Below, in pieces: positions 1-7,451 of a stretch of 58,140 bases of DNA (the first letter of the stretch is position 1; each line of letters starts with the position of its first letter). Under the pieces are notes generated by a model. It was not told the DNA's origin and did no database searches. It was given only the letters and a program-made list of their open reading frames with translations. The DNA is from Deltaproteobacteria bacterium (GTDB lineage Bacteria; Desulfobacterota; Binatia; UBA9968). The position numbers and the translations under genes are program-made. The DNA is taken from contig JACPSE010000180.1 of the NCBI GenBank assembly GCA_016193465.1, forward strand, positions 1 through 58,140. Reading direction: 5' to 3'.

Positions 1-836
1 GCCAGCTCGGAGCGGTACTTTTCGGTAAGTTCGTTTTCTGATCCCAGGATATCAAAGATCTGAAGCATCGCCTGGCGCGCTCCATCGTCGCGAAAGGTCC
101 GATCTTTCTTAACAATGGCTAAAAATTCGGCGAGCGCCTCTTCGTATCTTTCCCGCGCAGCCAAGGCCTGCGCCAGGCCGAAGCGCGCCTCTAAATTGCC
201 CGGATCCGACGCCAGCGTGGCCCGCAGCGCCGCTTCGTTTTGACTGGTCCCCGCCCTGATCTTCTGCCGGGCGATAAGCTGATCAGCCTCTTTTCGCTCC
301 GGGGCGTCCGGGGAGATGCTTTCGAGGAGCTCCAAAGAGTCCTTTTCATCCCCGGCTGCAATGCGGATCCGAGCTAATCCCAGCAGGGCCTTGGCATGGG
401 TGAAATCGCTTTGAAGAATTTTTTGATAGATGGCCTTCGCCTTCTCCGTCTGGCCTTCCTGCTCCAACCTTGCCGCTGCTGCGGCCTCTTGGTCCGACTC
501 CGAGGGAAGGATGCGAGAGAGCAGTTCACGTACCGCGCCTTCGGGAATGGCGCCGGTGAATTCCACCGCTACCTGGCCGTCTTTGAATACCTTTACCGCA
601 GGGATTCCCTGAATCCGAAAAAGGGCAGCCAGGTCAGGGTTCTCATCCACATTCACCTTGGCCAGGATGATCTCTCCCTTTTGCTCGTCGGCGATCCTCT
701 CCAACACCGGTCCCAAAACGCGGCAGGGAGCACACCAGGACGCCCAAAAATCCACCATCACCGGGACCTGGTTGGAGCGTTCCAGAACCTCTGTTTCGAA
801 ATCGGTCTCGCTGACCTCAATGGTCCACTGATTCAT
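1..836 (-). CDS. CnoX/YbbN-like thioredoxin-TPR protein, cut by the window edge
   Basis: The protein starts at the ATG at 836-834 and runs off the left edge after about 278 codons, so only a few C-terminal residues should be missing. Residues 1-105 form a thioredoxin domain with an intact W-C-A-P-C motif (Cys35 and Cys38), followed by the cis-proline region GIPAV. From about residue 115 the chain is helical and fits tetratricopeptide-like repeats (for example [24 protein letters not shown]). This order is typical of CnoX/YbbN co-chaperones, which hold unfolding proteins under oxidative stress and pass them to DnaK or GroEL. The two-cysteine site suggests redox activity, unlike E. coli YbbN, which keeps one of these cysteines. 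The assignment is by domain order. Confidence 0.88.
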   Translation of the reverse strand, partial: MNQWTIEVSETDFETEVLERSNQVPVMVDFWASWCAPCRVLGPVLERIADEQKGEIILAKVNVDENPDLAALFRIQGIPAVKVFKDGQVAVEFTGAIPEGAVRELLSRILPSESDQEAAAAARLEQEGQTEKAKAIYQKILQSDFTHAKALLGLARIRIAAGDEKDSLELLESISPDAPERKEADQLIARQKIRAGTSQNEAALRATLASDPGNLEARFGLAQALAARERYEEALAEFLAIVKKDRTFRDDGARQAMLQIFDILGSENELTEKYRSEL

Positions 837-919
837 GGTACCTGACCCGATTTCCGTTAGCTGTTTAACGATTTTTCAAAGATATAACTGTAGGCAAATC
901 AAGGACTTTAAAAGGAGGC

Positions 920-1849
920 TTAGCTTTGCCCAAGCGCCTGCGCGCCCTTTGCAGAAACAACCCATCGATCTCCAAGCTGGGCGTCGAGCTCTGGAGTCCC
1001 ATGATCTCCTTGTGCCTGAGCTGGCTCGATCCACCCTGCGCGCGCAAGGTGCTCCATAAGCATACGAATTGCATCGCTATACTTTTCGATCAGGGCATTG
1101 AGATCGATAAAATCTACCCTGCGCTTGGCCTCGTTCTGGATGTAGCACTGGATGCGCCACTCATCAAAGGAATCGGATCTCCCTCCTGGTCCAATAGCAA
1201 GTTCCGCTTGCTCCCCTGTCTTGCTGTTTAGAAAGTCCACCCCCCACCCGCTAAAGCAGTACTCCCACTCGGGGAGTTTCTTAAGACTCCCAACCTGGTT
1301 CTCATCGGTTTCGACTCGGGTCTCGAGCCACTGGTAAAGCCAGGCGTGAGGTGCGAGACCCTCTTCGGCCGCAAACCATTCCGCTAGCTCTTCTGTCCGT
1401 TTGCTAAGCTTGCCGCAGGCTCTTAAAAAAGGGAGGGCATGAGCCTTTAACTCATCTTCTTGGATCGTCTGTCGAGAGGACAGGACCAGGTTAATTCCAT
1501 TGATGATCTGCTTTTTTGAAAAAGGCTTGGTGAGATAGCCATCGGCTCCTCCACGGTAGCCCTCAGTGACATCGTCGAATTTGTCCATAGATGTCAGCAT
1601 GATTACGGGAATCGAAGAAGTCTTGGGGGATTCCTTGAGCCTCCGAATAACCTCGAGCCCGTTCATCCCCGGCATCATCCTGTCAATAATCAGAATGTCC
1701 GGGATCCTTTCGTCCAAAAAGCCAAAAACCTCCACCCCGTCGTTAGCGCACCAGACTTCGTAACCTTCTCCTTCCAGCATCGTCTTGACGATACGCACGA
1801 TGTCCGGCTCGTCATCCACTACCAAGGCGGTTCTCTGGGTCACTGCCAT
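920..1849 (-). CDS. Response regulator with an unrecognised C-terminal domain
   Basis: Residues 1-125 are a CheY-like receiver. The acidic pair Asp12/Asp13, the phospho-acceptor Asp56 (IIDRMMPGMNG), Thr86 and Lys108 (LTKPF) are all present, so phosphorylation is likely. Residues 130-309 do not resemble a DNA-binding, GGDEF or kinase output domain that I recognise. The region is rich in Trp and Glu and ends in a helical stretch (NALIEKYSDAIRMLMEHL). No histidine kinase is next to it; the upstream gene on the same strand is the OsmC-like selenoprotein, 26 bases away, so the two may be co-transcribed. The output mechanism is unknown. Confidence 0.85.
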   Translation of the reverse strand: MAVTQRTALVVDDEPDIVRIVKTMLEGEGYEVWCANDGVEVFGFLDERIPDILIIDRMMPGMNGLEVIRRLKESPKTSSIPVIMLTSMDKFDDVTEGYRGGADGYLTKPFSKKQIINGINLVLSSRQTIQEDELKAHALPFLRACGKLSKRTEELAEWFAAEEGLAPHAWLYQWLETRVETDENQVGSLKKLPEWEYCFSGWGVDFLNSKTGEQAELAIGPGGRSDSFDEWRIQCYIQNEAKRRVDFIDLNALIEKYSDAIRMLMEHLARAGWIEPAQAQGDHGTPELDAQLGDRWVVSAKGAQALGQS

Positions 1850-1875
1850 CTTTGGATCTCTACTTTCCGACAGGC

Positions 1876-2376
1876 CTATTTTTCTCTCTTCGGAAATCCC
1901 TCAGGGTCAAAGGCGGCGCCGTTCAAAGTGAATTTGCGTTCGACCGGGACAGGATGGAGAATCGTTTGCAATACATAGCATCCATGCTCGGCGTTGCGTA
2001 CCACCGCGGCAACGCGCTCGACCGGCTCCTTGGACTCCAATTCGAGGCGGGTTTCAAAACCCAGGCTCCTCGCCTGCACTGTCTCGGCCAGGACCGAACC
2101 CTGGCTTTTGAACCTCGCCGTCACGAATACGCGGGCTTTGTCGATTTTGGTCCGCACCATTTCCCCGTACCGGGAAAGCTGGGTGAGAAGTCAGAAAGCC
2201 AGCGAGAGGCCAAAATAGGCGAGCGGCGACGGGGCACTGTTGTCACCGCCGCTACGCTCTGCCTCATCGCAGTAGACGGTAAATCCTCGCGCATGGCCTT
2301 CCTTGCGCATTTTCTCCAGAGTCCCCGCGTCAGCCTCGAGCACAATCTCTCTTTTTACCTGGAGATCCTCAGCCAT
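1876..2376 (-). CDS. OsmC-like peroxide reductase, predicted selenoprotein (TGA = Sec62)
   Basis: Translation from ATG 2376-2374, 6 bases after a GGAGGA ribosome site, gives 166 residues if the in-frame TGA at 2193-2191 is read as selenocysteine. The reading frame continues on both sides with OsmC-family sequence: APSPLAYFGLSLAF, then Sec62, then LLTQLSRYGEM. In OsmC/Ohr proteins this position is the peroxidatic cysteine at the start of the long central helix. The second family cysteine is present as Cys133 (AEHGCYVL). OsmC enzymes reduce organic hydroperoxides, using a thiol partner for recycling. A hairpin at 2177-2160, 13 bases after the TGA, fits a bacterial SECIS. A plain nonsense mutation is the alternative, but its exact position and the hairpin argue against it. 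A gene caller would give two fragments. Confidence 0.8.
2160..2177 (-). promoter_or_regulatory. Candidate bacterial SECIS hairpin in the OsmC-like gene
   Basis: On the minus strand the bases TTTCCC (2177-2172) and GGGAAA (2165-2160) form a 6-bp stem around the loop GGTACG. The loop begins with GG and lies 19 bases after the TGA. Bacterial SECIS elements bound by SelB usually have a short stem, a small loop with G in the first two positions, and about 16-37 bases between UGA and loop. The match is to that pattern, not to a specific sequence. Confidence 0.65.
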
Positions 2377-2561
2377 GTTTTGTCCTCCGATTCTCGCGCG
2401 AATTTAAAACCGCAAAAGAAACCCTGTATAGTATAGCGCAGATTGCCTCTATTTTTCCACCGCCTCGGCTACCCCGACGATGGCACAGGCTGTCCAGAAG
2501 GGCCTCGCCAGGAGCGCGGGCTCCTGCATCATTCACACCGATGCGGATCCCAGAGAAATCC

Positions 2562-3620
2562 TCAGGTCTTCGCGTACTCTTTCATGTAGAGATCCAGGAG
2601 AGCAGCAAGCAGGGCGAACAGGACCGGGCCGAGGATCAGCCCCAGGACCCCGAATAGCTTAAGGCCCCCCAGGATGCTGAAAAAAAGAAAAAGGATAGGG
2701 AACTTGAGCCGGCTCCCAATAAACAGCGGCTTCAAAACATTATCAATGGTTCCCACAACACCCAGGCTCCACGCCAACAGGATCAATCCTTTAAGGTAAT
2801 CTCCCTGGATAAGGAAATACGCCGAGGCAGGAATAGAGACCAGAGTTGAGCCCCCGACGGGAAGCAAGGCGCAGAAGGCTGTCGCCACTCCCAGGAGGAG
2901 CGCGAAGGGAAGCCCCAGCAACCAGTAGGCCAATCCCGCCAAGAGCCCTTGAAGCATCGCCACGACCAGGCAGCCGTGAATAACGGCAAAAAGGGCATTG
3001 ATGATGTTTTCGAAAAGATGAGTTTGGTGCTCCGGGTCCATCGGCAAGATGCCGCGGATCTTGTCGCAAAATTCCTTGCCATCCCGCAGGAAGAAGAAGA
3101 AAGTGAAAAGGACTAGGACGAAGTTCACGACAAAAATAAAGACATCCTGGGCTATCTCTCTCGCTTGAGTGGCCAGGAACCCCGATGCCAGTTGGGCGCC
3201 CTGGAGTAAGACTTTCTTAAGATCGATCTCGAAATTAGCCAATTCGAAGGAAACCGCATGCCAAAGATTCATGAGATCTCGAACCCAAGGCTTTTCCTTC
3301 CATAGCTCCATTTCACCTCCATTCGCGAGGGTGCGTGCCGTTTTCACCAGCTCCAGCGCTTCCTCGGACAAAAACCCGACAATTCTAAATGCGGGGACGA
3401 GGACAACCAGCGTAATCAGGATCGTGATGATCAACGCCGCTAACGTGCTTCTCCCTTTCAGGAGCCTGAGCAGCCAGGCATATGCAGGGTAAACCACAAT
3501 GGCCAGGATCGCCGCCCAGGTGATGGCTTTGAGAAAAGGGCTTATGACGAGGAAGGAAAAATAGAAGATGACCAGCAAGAGGCCAAAGAAAAAGATGGTG
3601 ACAAGCCAGTTCTGATTCAC
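2562..3620 (-). CDS. AI-2E/PerM family membrane transporter
   Basis: The 352-residue protein has about eight hydrophobic segments in the AI-2E (UPF0118, PerM) layout: two N-terminal helices, a soluble stretch at about residues 85-150, then the C-terminal helical core with GLLAGLAYWLLGLPFALLLG and the family ending in FGVLGLILGPVLFALL. The start is a GTG at 3620-3618. Characterised members export autoinducer-2 or act as Na+/H+ antiporters, so the substrate cannot be read from sequence. It is convergent with nothing and stands alone between the selenoprotein unit and a 590-base gap. Confidence 0.85.
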   Translation of the reverse strand: MNQNWLVTIFFFGLLLVIFYFSFLVISPFLKAITWAAILAIVVYPAYAWLLRLLKGRSTLAALIITILITLVVLVPAFRIVGFLSEEALELVKTARTLANGGEMELWKEKPWVRDLMNLWHAVSFELANFEIDLKKVLLQGAQLASGFLATQAREIAQDVFIFVVNFVLVLFTFFFFLRDGKEFCDKIRGILPMDPEHQTHLFENIINALFAVIHGCLVVAMLQGLLAGLAYWLLGLPFALLLGVATAFCALLPVGGSTLVSIPASAYFLIQGDYLKGLILLAWSLGVVGTIDNVLKPLFIGSRLKFPILFLFFSILGGLKLFGVLGLILGPVLFALLAALLDLYMKEYAKT

Positions 3621-3759
3621 TCTCGTGAACTCCGGATACGAAGGTTTTTCCGCAATCTATCTCACTGCCTGCCTCACTGCAAATCCCTAAGAAGGAGGTT
3701 ACCCTTCAGGTGTTCCACCCTCAATCGGTTCAGCGTGGATGCGATGGTGTTATAAAACA

Positions 3760-3815
3760 ATCTGTTATTTACGAAGCTTATTAACTTTTTGTTCTTACGA
3801 AGCATTATAACAGAT
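3760..3815. promoter_or_regulatory. Inverted repeat enclosing a direct repeat, possible operator
   Basis: ATCTGTTAT (3760-3768) and ATAACAGAT (3807-3815) are perfect 9-base inverted copies. Between them TTACGAAGC occurs twice in direct orientation (about 3769 and 3796). The site sits in an AT-rich gap between the divergent AI-2E family gene and the 3875-3904 promoter, where a dimeric regulator could act on either side. The rest of 3621-3870 shows no open frame I would defend. Confidence 0.35.
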
Positions 3816-3874
3816 GAGCTTTCGCACCGATATGGTAAGCCGGGTAAAAATTTTTCTAAAATGTCATTTTTTTC

Positions 3875-3904
3875 TTGACATACAATTTATTGTGCCGCTA
3901 TAAT
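3875..3904 (+). promoter_or_regulatory. Near-consensus sigma-70 promoter
   Basis: TTGACA (3875-3880) and TATAAT (3899-3904) are both perfect hexamers, separated by 18 bases in an AT-rich setting. Transcription would start near 3911. This is the strongest promoter I can see in the window. It drives the short unit that holds the 13-codon lysine-rich ORF and ends at the terminator at 4148-4182. Confidence 0.8.
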
Positions 3905-4018
3905 CAGACTACCTACAAGATGTGGGAGGGTTTGAAGGAGAAAATCTCTTCGCCTGAGCGATCTATTTCTTCCCCTTAAGCTGATACCCACCGGAGGGAA
4001 TCCTAAAAGGAGGTGCCT

Positions 4019-4060
4019 ATGGCAGCAAAGAAGAAGGCCAAGAAAAAAAAGAAAAAGTAA
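4019..4060 (+). CDS. 13-residue lysine-rich micropeptide
   Basis: The ORF reads MAAKKKAKKKKKK and stop. It is preceded by AAAAGGAGG (4005-4013), an almost perfect anti-16S match, 5 bases before the ATG. Nine of 13 residues are lysine, so the product would be a very basic peptide able to bind nucleic acid or acidic surfaces. It is the only ORF between a consensus promoter and an intrinsic terminator. I know no family for it. Translation is inferred from the ribosome site; the ORF might instead only serve to load a ribosome on a regulatory RNA. Confidence 0.5.
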   Translation: MAAKKKAKKKKKK

Positions 4061-4147
4061 AGTTGATGTGGTATGGAGTGGTGGAGATGTATTAAACCCT
4101 CCTTATCTCAGGCGATAGGGTAGCTGTCCTGGCTGCCCAAAAGAAAA

Positions 4148-4182
4148 GGCTCCTCGGTTAGCAGCCGGGGGGCCTTTTCTTT
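4148..4182 (+). terminator. Intrinsic terminator
   Basis: GGCTCCTCGG (4148-4157) pairs with CCGGGGGGCC (4165-4174), a 10-bp stem with two G-U pairs and a 7-base loop, followed directly by TTTTCTTT. An A-rich tract before the stem would also let it act in the opposite direction. It ends the short unit that starts at about 3911. Confidence 0.8.
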
Positions 4183-4214
4183 GGGCCTGTCTACGAATGT
4201 GTTAGGTTAAGAGC

Positions 4215-5045
4215 ATGGAAATGTGGATCGGTGATCTGCTCGTAGACGCCTCACCTCCAGAGAAGCCAAAATTTAAGGCGCCGCTCCTTTTGATTCACGG
4301 CTTATGGAACGCCGCCGGTTGCTGGCAGAGGTGGGCCACCCATTTCTCCAATCTGGGCTGGGAGTGTTGGGCGATCAACTTCAGGGGACGGTTCGAAGAA
4401 AAAAGACATCAGATTCTCAAGCAGCTAGACTTCCCGCGCTGTGCGGAGGATATCAAGAGAGTCATCCGTAGTTCTCCCTTCCCGCCGGTCGTCATGGCTC
4501 ATAATTTCGGGGGGTTAGTGGCGCAAAAAGCAGCGGAGGAGGAAAAGATATCCGCCCTGGTTCTTGTCTCCACTTTGCCGCCAAGACAGGTCCAGATGGC
4601 TACGCCACGGCCGCTCCGCCTTTTGCGTCTGAAGTACTCGCCGCTTATTTTTTTTCGCCGGCCCTTTCGCCTTGAAGAAAGAGATTTCCGGCGCACCTGG
4701 CTCGCCTCCGTCTCTCAAGAGGAGCAGTTGGATGTTCTCCGGCGCATGATCCCAGAATCCAGTTATTTGATTCGCGAGTTCTTCGACCGCCACGCAGAGT
4801 TCCATCCCGATCGCGTCCATTGCCCGGTCTTGGTGGTTGGCGGTGGCGAGGATCCGGTGGCGCCCGTTGGTTCCCTGGGGGAGCTGGCGCAGTCGCTGGG
4901 CGGTGATCTCAAGGTGTACCCCGGTCACGGCCACTGGATGTTGGGCGAGGGCGGAGGGGAAGCGATTGCCAGGGATATCCATCGCTGGATAGTGCAGAAA
5001 TTGGGTGATAAGATTTTCCTAGCCGAGTTCGCGGGAGAAGGATGA
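4215..5045 (+). CDS. Alpha/beta-hydrolase fold protein without the nucleophile serine
   Basis: The 276-residue protein has the fold's oxyanion strand motif (LLLIHGLWNAAGCW), a lid region, and late acid and histidine motifs (VVVGGGEDPVAP, GHGHWMLG). The nucleophile elbow, normally G-x-S-x-G, reads A-H-N-F-G-G in VVMAHNFGGLVAQ. The serine is an asparagine (AAT), so classic ester or amide hydrolysis is unlikely. It may be a non-hydrolytic member or binding protein of the fold. The ATG at 4215 has no strong ribosome site. It lies 33 bases after the terminator at 4182 and does not overlap its neighbours. Confidence 0.8.
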   Translation: MEMWIGDLLVDASPPEKPKFKAPLLLIHGLWNAAGCWQRWATHFSNLGWECWAINFRGRFEEKRHQILKQLDFPRCAEDIKRVIRSSPFPPVVMAHNFGGLVAQKAAEEEKISALVLVSTLPPRQVQMATPRPLRLLRLKYSPLIFFRRPFRLEERDFRRTWLASVSQEEQLDVLRRMIPESSYLIREFFDRHAEFHPDRVHCPVLVVGGGEDPVAPVGSLGELAQSLGGDLKVYPGHGHWMLGEGGGEAIARDIHRWIVQKLGDKIFLAEFAGEG

Positions 5046-5189
5046 AGGTCCGGACCAAATGGAACCGGGAACTTTAGACATCCACATTCTGTTAATAAGA
5101 TAAGGGTGTATTGCTTCTTGGCGGTCAGTCCGTTAAAGTTGGAAAGCCAATTTAATAATATGCTAAGGGTCACGAAGACGAAGGGATCG

Positions 5190-5759
5190 ATGCGGCTATT
5201 TGTTCTGTTGTTTGCGCTCTTCTTGCTCCTGACGGTGGACCTCTTCGGCAACCCTCAAGGGTGGGCCCAGGCCGGTCGCGGTCAAGAGATCAATTACAAG
5301 CTGGTGCCAAATTTAGAGCCCATGAAAGAGCAGTCGCCGACGCCAGATTTTACTCTTCCCACGCCCGCGGGGAAACAGTTGCCGCTCAAGAGCTTCAGGG
5401 GGAGAGTCGTCTTTCTCAATTTCTGGGCCAGTTGGTGCGTTCCCTGTCGCCAAGAAATGCCGGCCATGGAGCGCCTTTACCAGGAGTTTAAGAACAACGG
5501 TTTTGTGGTTCTTGCCGTAAACGTAAAGGACAAGCGTAGCGACGCCCTGGCGTTTGTCAAAGAGCTCAAGCTGACTTATCCTGTGCTACTCGATCCTGAT
5601 GGCCAAGTAGGTCTTCTCTATGGCGCTTGGGGGTTGCCGACTACCTACCTGATCGGACCAAAAGGGGAAGGCCTGGCCCGGGTCTGGGGGCCTGCGGAAT
5701 GGTATGGCCCCGGTGCGAGAGAGCTGATCAAGGCGCTCTTGAGCGAGAAAAAGAAGTGA
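5190..5759 (+). CDS. TlpA/ResA-like periplasmic thioredoxin
   Basis: I place the start at ATG 5190, after AAGGGA, because it opens directly on a signal-anchor segment (MRLFVLLFALFLLLTVDLFG). An upstream ATG at 5160 has no ribosome site. The mature part is a TlpA-type thioredoxin: PDFTLPT entry strand, W-C-V-P-C with Cys83 and Cys86, and the cis-proline loop GLPTTYLIG. Such proteins reduce apo-cytochrome c or other periplasmic disulfides. The next gene overlaps it by 4 bases and encodes the matching CcdA electron carrier, which supports this role. Confidence 0.88.
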   Translation: MRLFVLLFALFLLLTVDLFGNPQGWAQAGRGQEINYKLVPNLEPMKEQSPTPDFTLPTPAGKQLPLKSFRGRVVFLNFWASWCVPCRQEMPAMERLYQEFKNNGFVVLAVNVKDKRSDALAFVKELKLTYPVLLDPDGQVGLLYGAWGLPTTYLIGPKGEGLARVWGPAEWYGPGARELIKALLSEKKK

Positions 5760-6493
5760 CCGACGTTACCATCTTGGTTGCCTTTACAGCGGGGGTTTTT
5801 TCCTTCCTTTCGCCCTGCGTGCTTCCGCTCATTCCCTCCTATCTCTCTTTTGTCTCGGGCGTCTCTTTAGAGGAGATGCGCGCCCCTCAAATCGAGAGTC
5901 GGGTGCGCTGGCGAGTGGCCCTGAACTCGCTCTCGTTCGTCCTTGGCTTTTCTCTGGTCTTTGTCTCTCTCGGTGTCTCGGCGAGCTTCTTAGGGAGTCT
6001 CTTTCTAGGCTACCGCAGCTTCATTCGTGTCCTTGGCGGAACCTTCATCGTCCTGGTCGGAATATATCTTATGGGTTTTTTCAAGATCGCCGCGCTGGAG
6101 CGCTATCTGCAGTTCCATCTAAGGGACAGGCCTGCAGGTTATTTTGGATCTGTTCTGGTCGGGATCACCTTCGCCGTGGCCTGGACGCCCTGCGTGGGTC
6201 CTATCCTGGGGGCGATCCTGGCATTGGCCGGGACAACGGCGGAAATTAAGTGGGGAATCTTGCTGCTTGCCACGTATGCAGCCGGGCTTGCTGCGCCTTT
6301 CCTTCTCAGCGCCGTGGCGGTGAATTCCTTCTTCCAGTTTTCACAGAGGTTTCGTCGCTACCTTCCAATTGTGCACGTCGCCGGCGGCATCCTCTTGGTG
6401 ATCGTGGGCATCCTTCTCATCACCGACTATATGACTCTCCTGAACATCTACGCTATCCGCCTAACCCCTGAATGGTTGATAAAAAGACTGTAG
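5756..6493 (+). CDS. ccdA: CcdA-type membrane thiol:disulfide carrier
   Basis: The start is a GTG at 5756 inside the GTGA overlap with tlpA, so translation is coupled. The 245-residue protein has six transmembrane segments with the paired CcdA motifs SPCVLPLIPSY (Cys21) and AWTPCVGPILG. CcdA moves electrons from cytoplasmic thioredoxin across the membrane to periplasmic partners such as the adjacent TlpA-like protein. This pair usually serves cytochrome c maturation. Cytoplasmic TrxA is encoded 2.5 kb downstream. Confidence 0.9.
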   Translation: MTDVTILVAFTAGVFSFLSPCVLPLIPSYLSFVSGVSLEEMRAPQIESRVRWRVALNSLSFVLGFSLVFVSLGVSASFLGSLFLGYRSFIRVLGGTFIVLVGIYLMGFFKIAALERYLQFHLRDRPAGYFGSVLVGITFAVAWTPCVGPILGAILALAGTTAEIKWGILLLATYAAGLAAPFLLSAVAVNSFFQFSQRFRRYLPIVHVAGGILLVIVGILLITDYMTLLNIYAIRLTPEWLIKRL

Positions 6494-6870
6494 TTCTTCG
6501 CTCGGGACCTGACTCGTTCCCCGAAAGCAATAGTGCAGTGGTTAATCCGAAACTCCACGTCTGGTGCTTTCGGGTCGCTCCGCCAGGCCCCTCGCTTTAC
6601 GGAGCGACCGAGGGGAGCGCGAGTGAGGCTGCGGACGTAGAGAGGGAAAGGTTCGGTTAAAGCACTGCTCCATCGGCCGCAGCCGAGAGCGCGTTCCCCG
6701 AGGGAGCTATTGCATCGATCTTGAGAGACGCCGGCGGCGGGGGCGCTTCCAAGCCGCTGGTTCGCTGCATCGACGGCTGGACCCGTGGTTTGACCTCCCT
6801 ACAAGTAAGTGCTAATTTTTTAACTTCTGTCACGCTGCCGTAGGTTTTTGCGCGGCGTGCTCAACGCTCA
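6494..6870. other. Gene-free gap with overlapping inverted repeats
   Basis: No convincing gene is seen. GTCGCTCCG (6574-6582) pairs with CGGAGCGAC (6600-6608), and CCCCTCG (6588-6594) pairs with CGAGGGG (6609-6615); the two pairs cross. An outer, imperfect inverted pair (GCAGTGGTTAATCCGAA near 6535 and TTCGGTTAAAGCACTGC near 6652) encloses them. The word GTTCCCCGA with a nearby GCAATAG or CTATTGC occurs at both ends (about 6518 and 6692). The layout resembles a small folded repeat element, but no copy elsewhere in the window was found. Confidence 0.35.
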
Positions 6871-6891
6871 GTGTCCGGGGTGGAGAAACAA

Positions 6892-7440
6892 ATGGAAGAA
6901 CATATTCGTTCTATTCTAATGGCCTTGGGTGAGAATCCTGATCGCGAGGGGCTGAAGAGGACTCCAGCGAGGGTCGCCGAGGCGTTTACCTTTCTTACCC
7001 GCGGCTACCGAATGGACCCAGAAAAGGTTATCAATGATGCCTTGTTCACGGAAGAGTACGAAGAAATGATTGTCCAAAAGGACATTGATTTCTTTTCGTT
7101 ATGCGAACATCACCTGCTGCCGTTTTTTGGCAAGGCTCACGTGGCATACATTCCCCGCCACAAGATTGTCGGTGTGTCGAAACTGGCGCGCTTAGTGGAC
7201 GTCTACGCGCGCAGGCTCCAAGTCCAGGAGCGTCTCACCAATCAAATTGCCACCACGATTATGGAGAAGCTCGATCCGCTCGGGGCCGCGGTGGTCATTG
7301 AGGCCGAACATCTCTGCATGAGGATGAGGGGCGTGGAGAAGCAAAATTCACTTATCATTACCAGCGCGCTTCTGGGGGCATTCAGGAACCGACAAGAGAC
7401 CCGCAGCGAGTTTATGAACCTCATTCGGCAGAAGAATTAA
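6892..7440 (+). CDS. folE: GTP cyclohydrolase I
   Basis: I choose ATG 6892, 6 bases after GTGGAG; an upstream GTG at 6871 is possible. The 182-residue enzyme has the type IA signatures: [10 protein letters not shown] with the zinc Cys and His, and [14 protein letters not shown] with the second zinc Cys. It converts GTP to 7,8-dihydroneopterin triphosphate and formate, the first step to tetrahydrofolate or, through queuosine and tetrahydrobiopterin branches, other pterins. The next gene, pepA, begins 12 bases downstream, so both are probably one unit. Confidence 0.95.
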   Translation: MEEHIRSILMALGENPDREGLKRTPARVAEAFTFLTRGYRMDPEKVINDALFTEEYEEMIVQKDIDFFSLCEHHLLPFFGKAHVAYIPRHKIVGVSKLARLVDVYARRLQVQERLTNQIATTIMEKLDPLGAAVVIEAEHLCMRMRGVEKQNSLIITSALLGAFRNRQETRSEFMNLIRQKN

Positions 7441-7451
7441 GCGAGGCGACA

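Larger units (their letters stand above)
3911..4182 (+). ncRNA. Short structured transcript carrying a 13-codon ORF
   Basis: The span from the predicted transcription start to the terminator is about 270 bases. Two long complementary pairs cross each other: GGAGGGTTT (3925-3933) with AAACCCTCC (4094-4102), and TCGCCTGAG (3950-3958) with CTCAGGCGA (4107-4115). Nested in the large loop, TCCT (4001-4004) can pair with AGGA (4008-4011) and CACC (3989-3992) with GGTG (4012-4015), which would cover the ribosome site of the small ORF. I do not recognise it as 6S RNA, tmRNA, SRP RNA or RNase P RNA. It could be a regulatory RNA, a small mRNA, or both. Confidence 0.45.

Noticed and set aside
396-845. 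Plus-strand open frame at the left end
   Set aside because: It is antisense to the thioredoxin-TPR gene, whose minus-strand translation gives a clear W-C-A-P-C thioredoxin.
2191-2376. Short separate protein ending at the TGA of the OsmC-like gene, plus a second gene starting at 2160
   Set aside because: Both halves belong to one family and one frame, the break is at the catalytic residue, and a SECIS-like hairpin follows. One recoded gene explains this better.
6472-6660. Small protein between ccdA and folE
   Set aside because: It has no ribosome site, overlaps the ccdA end and covers the inverted-repeat region with biased composition.
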